Shown here: piece by piece, positions 1 through 5,413 of the stretch
How positions within the stretch are numbered: position 1 is the first letter of the stretch
How the letters are laid out: each line of letters starts with the position of its first letter
Source: Candidatus Bathyarchaeota archaeon
GTDB lineage: Archaea > Thermoproteota > Bathyarchaeia > TCS64
DNA length: 8,629 nt
NCBI GenBank assembly: GCA_937877765.1
Contig: CALGBN010000020.1
Coordinates: forward strand, 1 to 8,629
Direction of reading: 5' to 3'
The notes under the pieces: model-generated
Database searches by the model: none
The model's input: the letters and a program-made list of their open reading frames with translations, nothing else
What the model was told of the DNA's origin: nothing
Program-made: the position numbers and the translations under genes

Positions 1-1124
1 TACTGTCCACGAGTTGTTATTGGCCAAACAGCACAAACATAACCATCTTTTACCACGACCATCTCGTCATGCTGATTAACAGTGGTGCAGCAGTGGTTTG
101 GCGTGAACTCTATCTTCTGACCCCAACGTAGCTTGTTCCTATTAGGATCACCTTCCTTGAAGTAAATTGTACCATGCTCCTCACTGAGTCCTACTTTTTC
201 AAAGTCAAGATACTCCCCATCAGCCTGAATAAGTACGACTGGCTCCACTCCCGCGTGTCCACCGGACATCACCTTAGCTCCTGCATCAGTGACTACCCTG
301 TTCTGGAAGTTGTCGCTGATTACCTGTGTTAATACTGTGAGGCTGTTCTTAAAGTAGACATCATTGATGGTTTGCCAGCCATAACCACTGCCTTCTTTTC
401 CGGCGCCAAAGACAAAACTACCGGGTTCAATCTCGGTAATACCCGGATAAGTGCCTGTTACCTCATAGGTAGCTGTGCTTCCAGCTGACACAATCTCGAC
501 TTCTATTCCCGCTGCCCTGATGGCTTCCGCTGTATCGACTGTAAGCTTGTCTCTTTCAAGGGCTGTTTCTCGTGGTACTGGGTTCTCGTATCCATAGATT
601 CCCCTGAACCTGAGTCCCGGGAGCTTGACGATTCTCTTCGCCATCTTGACAGCATCTTCTCCCGGTGATACACCACAGCGTCCATGTGTAATCTCAATGA
701 TCACATCTTGTTTGACGCCCCAGCGTTCAGCGATTCTGCTAATCATCTCGGCTTCCTGAAGATTATCGAGGCTTGTCAGAACCTTGTCTTCTCCCATGGC
801 GACTGTCATGCCTACAAGTCTTTCTAGTTTCTTTGGGTCTGAGATTTCTTGGCTGATTAGAATATTCTTATCTCCATATAGGATTCCACTGTTGAGCAGT
901 ACCTCTGCTTCACTCAGCTTCTGAGTCATTACACCACAAGCCCCAGCTTCGATCAACTTGTTACATATTGCAGCTGCCTTGAAGGTCTTGGCGTGGGGTC
1001 TGACATTTACTTTTGCTTTCCTAGCAAATTTGAACATCTTATCGAGGTTCCAATGGAATTTCTCTAAGTCAAGAATAAGCGCAGGTGTGGGTATTTCTTC
1101 AACCGGTTTTCCGATAAGTGACAT
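1..1124 (-). CDS. D-serine dehydratase / D-threonine aldolase family PLP enzyme (3' end outside window)
   Basis: This is a fold-type III pyridoxal-phosphate enzyme of the alanine racemase-like, metal-dependent D-threonine aldolase/D-serine dehydratase family. Known members cleave D-threonine to glycine and acetaldehyde, or deaminate D-serine to pyruvate and ammonia, in the cytosol. I translated 374 codons from ATG at 1124. The N-terminal barrel carries RPHAKTFK at residues 42-49, in which K46 should form the PLP Schiff base. Near the C-terminus PNHCC places H344 and C346 where the family binds its divalent metal. The His-x-Cys pair resembles eukaryotic D-serine dehydratase, whereas D-threonine aldolases usually have His-x-Asp. 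The sequence leaves the window in a WPITTRGQ tail, typical of the last residues, so only a few codons should be missing. It starts 39 bases after trmO with no clear Shine-Dalgarno site, and ATG 1124 is the first start codon after an in-frame stop. Family assignment is firm; the choice between the two reactions is inferred from one residue. Confidence 0.88.
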   Translation of the reverse strand, partial: MSLIGKPVEEIPTPALILDLEKFHWNLDKMFKFARKAKVNVRPHAKTFKAAAICNKLIEAGACGVMTQKLSEAEVLLNSGILYGDKNILISQEISDPKKLERLVGMTVAMGEDKVLTSLDNLQEAEMISRIAERWGVKQDVIIEITHGRCGVSPGEDAVKMAKRIVKLPGLRFRGIYGYENPVPRETALERDKLTVDTAEAIRAAGIEVEIVSAGSTATYEVTGTYPGITEIEPGSFVFGAGKEGSGYGWQTINDVYFKNSLTVLTQVISDNFQNRVVTDAGAKVMSGGHAGVEPVVLIQADGEYLDFEKVGLSEEHGTIYFKEGDPNRNKLRWGQKIEFTPNHCCTTVNQHDEMVVVKDGYVCAVWPITTRGQ

Positions 1125-1163
1125 AAGTGATGAGTGGAGTATGGGCGCTTAACAGTTTCCAGT

Positions 1164-1610
1164 CTAGAAGTAGCCCTTCATCATTTTCTCCATCCACTCT
1201 GGGATGGTCGCGTCTTTCTTGTCATATACTGGTACGTATGGTTTGATGTCAATAACTGGAGTGCCGTCAATAGCGTCCAATGCATGTACCTTCACGCTGT
1301 TATCGGTCACTTCAACGATTTCAACAGCTGTTACTCCGATTCTATTTGGTCTGTGTCTGGCTCTCTGTGCGAATATTCCCAGAAGGGGCATCTCTTGGCG
1401 TTCTTGAGGGTGACGTCTTAGGTGTTTCTCTGGGTTATACTCTGCCTCGTGGAGAAATGTGAGTACCATAAGGTGACTAAAATCTTCTAATCCAAGTAAC
1501 CCGGGGGCATACTCTGGTTCTAGTACAATTTCTGAGATTACTTCCCCCCAGTTCATATCTACTGCTTCAGTAACTGGTGACTTTACCGTGCCAATTATCT
1601 TGCATTCCAT
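1164..1610 (-). CDS. trmO: TrmO-type tRNA (N6-threonylcarbamoyladenosine37-N6)-methyltransferase
   Basis: The 148-residue protein belongs to the TrmO/YaeB (UPF0066) family. These SAM-dependent enzymes with a beta-barrel fold methylate t6A37 to m6t6A next to the anticodon of threonine tRNAs. Visible signatures are the N-terminal IGTVKSP (residues 6-12), the FSHLMVLTFLHEA core strand (44-56), the highly conserved FAQRARHRPNRIGVT block (80-94) and DGTPVIDIKPYVP (115-127). The length matches the short archaeal form, which lacks the C-terminal extension of Escherichia coli TrmO. It begins with ATG 39 bases after nrdD and ends 39 bases before the PLP enzyme, so co-transcription is likely. A TATA-like element 23-30 bases ahead of the ATG, with no ribosome binding site, also allows a leaderless internal transcript. 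The family call is strong; the tRNA target in this organism is transferred from bacterial work. Confidence 0.9.
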   Translation of the reverse strand: MECKIIGTVKSPVTEAVDMNWGEVISEIVLEPEYAPGLLGLEDFSHLMVLTFLHEAEYNPEKHLRRHPQERQEMPLLGIFAQRARHRPNRIGVTAVEIVEVTDNSVKVHALDAIDGTPVIDIKPYVPVYDKKDATIPEWMEKMMKGYF

Positions 1611-1632
1611 GCAATACAGAACAAGTTATTAT

Positions 1633-1640
1633 GATAAAAA
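1633..1640 (-). promoter_or_regulatory. Possible TATA box or T-tract terminator in the nrdD-trmO gap
   Basis: On the minus strand the 39-base gap contains TTTTTATC centred about 26 bases before the trmO ATG. No Shine-Dalgarno sequence lies in front of that ATG. The pattern suits an archaeal leaderless promoter inside the operon. The same T-run directly behind the nrdD stop could instead act as a T-rich archaeal terminator. The sequence does not separate these two readings. Confidence 0.3.
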
Positions 1641-1649
1641 TTGGAGGGG

Positions 1650-3896
1650 TTAGACAGTTACCCTGTATCTGTCCATTAGTTCTTGGCGTTTGCCTTCGTT
1701 CCACCCAGTTACATCTGTATAGTAACCAGTTATCCTGCTCCAGTGGCGCACGTTATCGCTTCCACAGGTTGGGCAATTGTTTAACATTCCAGCTACCGTG
1801 CTCTGACAATTACTGCACACTGTCAGGTCTTTGGTGTAACTGAAGTATCCTATCTGGCTATTACGGCAGATACGTTGTGTTAGTTTGTATAGCGCTTCGG
1901 GGTCGCTACTGCTTTCACCTATCCATGCGTGGAAGATGTTTCCTCCGCTGAGGATTGGGAAGAACTTATGCTCTATGTCTATTCTCTTGCCAAGTGGTAT
2001 CTTAGCGCCAACGTAGGTATGAGTGCCATTAGTGTAATATACAGGCGCATCACGCTTCTTCACAAGGCTCTGAATAGTGGTCGTGTCTCCCTTTACCATC
2101 TGACGTGCAGCCTGCTTGTAATCGGGGCTAACTAGGTCGGCTACTGCGAAGGTCTGTGCAGTTGATTCAGCTGGTGTTCTTGCAAGCATTACTTTCCAGC
2201 CGCTTCTCATCTCCAATCCTTTTCTGAACTTTTCCATATCTAGTAGGAGCCGTACAGCTAGTCTTACAGCATCATCCGATTCATGAAGCTGGTTCCCGGT
2301 GAAGTACTCAACCATCTCGTTTACTCCGACCACCCCTATTACCTGAACCAGCTCATTGAAGTCAACTGCTGGTGGCCCCTTCTTGCCTGTTCGGGGGTCT
2401 CTTGGAGTCTGTGTTGCGAATGGAACCATATTGCTTCCTATGGCTTTGTCCATCCAGCGGCGTTTCGCTTGGAATACTCCCATGGCTAGCCTCATGTTTT
2501 CTTTTGCTATTGCGAGGAGTTTGTCATAATCGCCGTTTGCTTGGTACGCCATTCTGGGCATGTTTAAGCTTACTACTTGCCAGCCTCCCATGCTGAAGTG
2601 CATTCCGTCTTGGAACCAGAGCTTTTCATTGAAGTGTTCATCAGTTTCGGGTGTATTTGCAAACTGATATGCGCAGCACTGGTAGCAGCTGATACCATTA
2701 CCGTAGCCACGATACGCTGGTAACATGTTGTCAAAATATGGGGCTCCGAATTTTGAGACTGCCTCGTGTACAAGAAGCCAGAGGTCATCGTATTCTGGTT
2801 TGAAAAACTCTGGTGAAACATAGTTCTCGTTCTTTGGGAAGTTGAAGGGTTTACCCCAGTAGTCTCCCTCTAGTGCTACCTCGTTGATAGCCCTGAAGAA
2901 CATCTGCACCTCATCCTCATAGTCACCATATGTATCTGGTCCTATCTGTCCCTGTTTGACTACGGGTACATCCTTCCAGATATCAGGCACACCCATTGGA
3001 AGCTGTATATTACTGAAGACCAGTTGTCCTCCGCGAGTAACATATGTCTGGGTCAACTCATAGAACATCATCTGGGCTAGCTGCTTTACCTTCTTGTAGC
3101 TCATACCCCGCAGGAACGGCGCAAGGAACAATGTATAATACATGAATCCCTGACCGCCGCTAAAGTTTGTCTGTCCTGCTGCAAGAACCTTGACGCTGTG
3201 GAGTATGGCTACTTCTGGCTGTATTGCTGGTCCGGCTACGCTGCTTCTGAATCCTTGACCATCAGGAATCAAGCCATAGTAGAGGAAGTATCTGAGGTCC
3301 CAGTCCTGACAGAATGGTCGGGTACCAAAGTACTCCAGTGTATGAATGTGAATATCCCCTTTAGTATGTGCAGTCGCGAGTTTTGGATCCATAAGAAGCA
3401 AGTACTGCTCCTTACTCAGCCTGTCCGCTTTCTTCTTGTGAACCGTCTCAGGGTTAGGTTGAAGATTTGCGTTCTCCTTGCTTTCAAAGCCACCCCCTGT
3501 GTCAATCTGGTAAGCGTCATAAATGGGTGCCCCTACTCTTGTGAGCAGGTTTCTGTAGATCCCAAACTCTGGTACCTCGTGGCTCCATTCAAGAAGCAGG
3601 TTGTTTGTAACCTCTCTTATCATAGCTCCTGAAACGAATCTAGGCTTTGTGAGTCTGAATCTTCGCTCTACCTCATCCGCTATCTTCTCCGCAGTCAACT
3701 CGCTGATAGCCGGTATATCAAACATCTTCTCTGCTAGCTGGGTCTCTTTACCTAGCATGTCCACGATGCGTGATTTATCCCATGGTATTAGGTATCCGTC
3801 TGTGGTATGAACCATGGGCATCCCCATGAATAGACTATCTGTAAAGAACTCGTCTATCCTTCTCTGAAACTGGGGCAAGTCCCTATGCTTAGCCAA
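1650..3896 (-). CDS. nrdD: Anaerobic (class III) ribonucleoside-triphosphate reductase, glycyl radical enzyme
   Basis: NrdD reduces ribonucleoside triphosphates to deoxyribonucleotides without oxygen, using a glycyl radical installed by the radical-SAM activase NrdG, which is not in this window. The protein has 748 residues. Residues about 30-115 look like a divergent ATP-cone (allosteric) domain. The barrel contains GDIHIHTLEYF (180-190) and NFSGGQG (244-250). A cysteine cluster GISCYQCCAYQF (401-412) sits where the thiyl-radical cysteine lies, most likely C408 by comparison with MGCR of the E. coli enzyme. The C-terminus has a zinc site of C694, C697, C708 and C711, then RITGYY with the radical glycine G724. 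The start is TTG at 3896: the frame is closed by a stop at 3902-3900, and GGAG lies 10 bases ahead. The first in-frame ATG is residue 24, already inside plausible coding sequence. The 8-base overlap with the redoxin gene suggests translational coupling. Identity is certain; the start is likely. Confidence 0.96.
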   Translation of the reverse strand: MAKHRDLPQFQRRIDEFFTDSLFMGMPMVHTTDGYLIPWDKSRIVDMLGKETQLAEKMFDIPAISELTAEKIADEVERRFRLTKPRFVSGAMIREVTNNLLLEWSHEVPEFGIYRNLLTRVGAPIYDAYQIDTGGGFESKENANLQPNPETVHKKKADRLSKEQYLLLMDPKLATAHTKGDIHIHTLEYFGTRPFCQDWDLRYFLYYGLIPDGQGFRSSVAGPAIQPEVAILHSVKVLAAGQTNFSGGQGFMYYTLFLAPFLRGMSYKKVKQLAQMMFYELTQTYVTRGGQLVFSNIQLPMGVPDIWKDVPVVKQGQIGPDTYGDYEDEVQMFFRAINEVALEGDYWGKPFNFPKNENYVSPEFFKPEYDDLWLLVHEAVSKFGAPYFDNMLPAYRGYGNGISCYQCCAYQFANTPETDEHFNEKLWFQDGMHFSMGGWQVVSLNMPRMAYQANGDYDKLLAIAKENMRLAMGVFQAKRRWMDKAIGSNMVPFATQTPRDPRTGKKGPPAVDFNELVQVIGVVGVNEMVEYFTGNQLHESDDAVRLAVRLLLDMEKFRKGLEMRSGWKVMLARTPAESTAQTFAVADLVSPDYKQAARQMVKGDTTTIQSLVKKRDAPVYYTNGTHTYVGAKIPLGKRIDIEHKFFPILSGGNIFHAWIGESSSDPEALYKLTQRICRNSQIGYFSYTKDLTVCSNCQSTVAGMLNNCPTCGSDNVRHWSRITGYYTDVTGWNEGKRQELMDRYRVTV

Positions 3897-4146
3897 GCTT
3901 TAACATCTCCAACACTCTTCCCTCAATCAACGTAGTGCCCTCGAACAGCTCCTCAGAGGGCTTCACCGTCTCCTTATCCCCAAGAGTTAGGATCGGTGGG
4001 TTTCCGAATATATTCATCATTACAAAATCTGTCTGGTTTTCTGTATCAAACCAATCTGCCTCAAAATCAATATTCTGCGACTTTAAAAATTCCTTTAGCT
4101 TGTCGCACTTTGGGCAATCGGGCAGTGAGTATACTGTGATCTTCAT
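3889..4146 (-). CDS. Glutaredoxin/NrdH-like redoxin, probable electron donor for NrdD
   Basis: This is an 85-residue thioredoxin-fold protein. The beta1 strand MKITVYS leads to the redox motif CPKC (residues 11-14). A probable cis-proline lies in GNPPILTL, and a C-terminal helix follows. Such redoxins are the physiological reductants of class I and of some class III ribonucleotide reductases. The overlap with nrdD makes that the natural role here. An in-frame TTG at 4155 would give three more residues, but the ribosome binding site GAGG (4159-4156) directly abuts it and lies 9 bases before the ATG at 4146. I therefore chose the ATG. It is the first gene of the leftward cluster and lies downstream of the divergent promoter region. 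The redoxin call is firm; the partnership with NrdD is inferred from gene order. Confidence 0.88.
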   Translation of the reverse strand: MKITVYSLPDCPKCDKLKEFLKSQNIDFEADWFDTENQTDFVMMNIFGNPPILTLGDKETVKPSEELFEGTTLIEGRVLEMLKLG

Positions 4147-4227
4147 TTTGCGCAACCTCTAGCGTGCTAAATCCATGATGCACACTAAATCCTAGATGAT
4201 AAAATACGTGGATTGTTCTATATAGCG

Positions 4228-4239
4228 GTGACTGTTCAC
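4228..4239. promoter_or_regulatory. Short dyad GTGA-N4-TCAC
   Basis: GTGA and TCAC arms flank CTGT. The site is next to the CTATATAG candidate TATA element of the leftward operon. GTGA/TCAC half-sites recur in the dyad at 4295-4309, so both could bind one regulator. Four-base arms alone are weak evidence. Confidence 0.3.
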
Positions 4240-4247
4240 TTCATAAT

Positions 4248-4262
4248 ACCCATAAGATGGGT
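4248..4262. promoter_or_regulatory. Inverted repeat ACCCAT-AAG-ATGGGT, candidate operator
   Basis: Perfect 6-base arms flank a 3-base spacer. The dyad lies between the promoters of the leftward RNR operon and the rightward CARF regulator. A near copy with a 4-base spacer lies at 5342-5357 ahead of the next rightward promoter. Its size suits a dimeric winged-helix protein. Confidence 0.45.
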
Positions 4263-4294
4263 TAGGGAGAATAATCACGATAAAGTGTGTAAAG

Positions 4295-4309
4295 TTGTGA
4301 TTGTCACAA
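4295..4309. promoter_or_regulatory. Inverted repeat TTGTGA-TTG-TCACAA, candidate operator
   Basis: Perfect 6-base arms flank a 3-base spacer. The site is about 43 bases upstream of the TATA box of the CARF gene. Its centre is 47 bases from that of the ACCCAT dyad, and it has the same 6-3-6 geometry. Confidence 0.45.
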
Positions 4310-4351
4310 AATGTCTGAATCATTATTCAAATAGGGAATGGTTTCGCGAGA

Positions 4352-4361
4352 TTTTATATAT
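4352..4361 (+). promoter_or_regulatory. TATA box of the CARF regulator gene
   Basis: TTTTATATAT is a near-consensus archaeal TATA element. It would place the transcription start near 4382-4386, giving a leader of about 30 bases. That leader contains the ribosome binding site GGTGA (4402-4406), 6 bases before the ATG at 4413. Two ATTATTCG words 19 bases apart (4376 and 4395) lie around and just after the expected start. Confidence 0.65.
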
Positions 4362-4412
4362 CCTGTATGATCTACATTATTCGAAGCGCACTGGATTATT
4401 CGGTGAAACCAT

Positions 4413-5210
4413 ATGACTATAATCATCTGCCTCGTTGGAACACACTACCGTCGAGCATTCGATGGCATAAGATACTGGAGCAAGATTCACGGAATAACCA
4501 AACTGTACTTGCTGTATAGCGAGCCAAAAGGTGAAGGAGATCCGCCGGTCTTCAGTTATATGAGTAAAACTAACGCAGAGGAACTCAAAGATAAGCTAGA
4601 GATACTTGACCCTATAATGGTACCCTATAATCCAATGGAGCAACGCAGTGCATTCAGGACAATTTATAGAATTCTTCATCAAGCTAGAGAAAGCGGCGAG
4701 GATGTTTTGATTGACATTACTAGCACAACCAACCTTACAATGGGAATCGCATTAACAACAGCCTTGATGTTTAGAAACGCAAGAGTCTACAGCGTTCCCT
4801 CAAAGGAACCTGCTTGGTATGTAACTGGAAAACCTGGTGACCCAGAGTTTGAAGACTGGTTTGAGCGAAATAGGGAGCAAGACAGTCGAGATCCCATTGA
4901 GTTAAAGCTTCCTGGTTACAGGTTGGAACCTAGTAGTAAGCACGAGGAGAAGGAATGGGAGCGCGAGAAGAAGCTACTTGTTCTTCTTCATGAGAACGGA
5001 GGTGAGGCTGATAGTATCAGTGATATTATCAGGTGGTTCGGCTATAAGGCTGCCAACAGTACCCTGCGTAATAGGTTTAGTAGGATCGTTTCTCGGCTTG
5101 AGATGAAAGGTCTTGTTGACGCTGAGAAGGGTAGTAAGATGAAGGTGATTAGTCTCACTGACTTTGGTGAGATATTCGCTGAGGCATTAACTGAAGGCGC
5201 TGCTGAGTAA
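4413..5210 (+). CDS. CARF-like sensor domain plus winged-helix transcription regulator
   Basis: The 265-residue protein has two parts. Residues 1 to about 160 look like a CARF-type Rossmann domain: a hydrophobic first strand ending in a glycine (TIIICLVG), and the characteristic strand-turn-helix DITSTTNLTMGIAL at 101-114 that binds nucleotide ligands in this superfamily. Residues about 183-262 form a winged helix-turn-helix, with REKKLLVLLHENGG, SISDIIRWFG and a basic recognition-like segment SRIVSRLEMKGLV. The architecture matches Csa3 and the haloarchaeal HFX_2341/DUF6293 regulators. Several CARF proteins bind cyclic oligoadenylates, but no ligand has been shown for many standalone ones. 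No CRISPR array or cas gene is in the window. The gene is divergent from the RNR operon and has its own TATA box and GGTGA site. Autoregulation or control of the neighbours is plausible but inferred. Confidence 0.78.
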   Translation: MTIIICLVGTHYRRAFDGIRYWSKIHGITKLYLLYSEPKGEGDPPVFSYMSKTNAEELKDKLEILDPIMVPYNPMEQRSAFRTIYRILHQARESGEDVLIDITSTTNLTMGIALTTALMFRNARVYSVPSKEPAWYVTGKPGDPEFEDWFERNREQDSRDPIELKLPGYRLEPSSKHEEKEWEREKKLLVLLHENGGEADSISDIIRWFGYKAANSTLRNRFSRIVSRLEMKGLVDAEKGSKMKVISLTDFGEIFAEALTEGAAE

Positions 5211-5232
5211 TTTCGGTATATTTCATTTCTAT

Positions 5233-5250
5233 GTAAAAACATGTTTTTAC
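5233..5250. repeat. 18-base perfect palindrome in the 3' flank of the CARF regulator
   Basis: GTAAAAACATGTTTTTAC equals its own reverse complement over all 18 bases. It lies 22 bases after the regulator stop codon. As a hairpin it would have no free loop without opening the centre, so a protein-binding dyad is more natural than a stem-loop. Its T5 run could still help archaeal termination. Confidence 0.6.
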
Positions 5251-5341
5251 TTGATGGGTCTATTGATTCATATCAGGTATTCTCTCATTCAGTAATCTCA
5301 ATCTATAATACTATACTTCGCACACAAGTCTTAGGCTTCTT

Positions 5342-5357
5342 ATCCATTTCAATGGGT
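5342..5357. promoter_or_regulatory. Near copy of the ACCCAT/ATGGGT dyad upstream of a TATA box
   Basis: ATCCAT-TTCA-ATGGGT resembles the dyad at 4248-4262 and ends about 10 bases before the TATA box at 5368. One arm base differs and the spacer is 4 instead of 3. The inner part reads CCATT-TC-AATGG, a perfect 5-2-5 inverted repeat. Confidence 0.35.
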
Positions 5358-5367
5358 TTAAGCTACC

Positions 5368-5376
5368 TTTTTAAAA
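5368..5376 (+). promoter_or_regulatory. TATA box of the 261-residue unknown gene
   Basis: TTTTTAAAA lies 38-46 bases before the ATG at 5414 and predicts a start near 5397-5400. The short leader then contains GAGGG (5403-5407), 6 bases before the ATG. The gene therefore appears to be transcribed independently of the upstream regulator. Confidence 0.6.
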
Positions 5377-5413
5377 GAGACCCAGTCACATCATTTTACA
5401 CTGAGGGAACTGA

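Larger units (their letters stand above)
4147..4412. promoter_or_regulatory. Divergent promoter and operator region between the redoxin-nrdD operon and the CARF regulator
   Basis: This 266-base AT-rich region separates two divergent genes. For the rightward gene it holds a strong TATA box and a GGTGA ribosome binding site. For the leftward gene the candidate TATA elements are TATTTTATC (minus strand, about 4206-4198) and CTATATAG (4219-4226). It also carries three inverted repeats (4228-4239, 4248-4262, 4295-4309) and repeated ATTATTC words. No convincing gene was found. The one open frame through it starts with TTG and contains the TATA box. Confidence 0.7.

Noticed and set aside
3198..3632. 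Rightward 144-codon frame
   Set aside because: It is antisense to conserved NrdD sequence, including the HIHTLEYF region, and shows no protein family features.
4147..4155. Upstream TTG start for the redoxin, giving three extra residues
   Set aside because: The GAGG ribosome binding site directly abuts this TTG, while it is well spaced (9 bases) for the ATG at 4146, where homologous redoxins would also begin.
4173..4205. ATGATGC and GATGAT words resembling C/C' boxes of a C/D guide RNA
   Set aside because: No CTGA D or D' box occurs at usable distances and no terminal stem is visible.
4213..4416. 67-codon rightward open frame ending in an ATGA overlap with the CARF gene
   Set aside because: It starts with TTG without a ribosome binding site, contains the strong TATA box and the dyads, and has no recognisable protein features. 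The region is better explained as regulatory.
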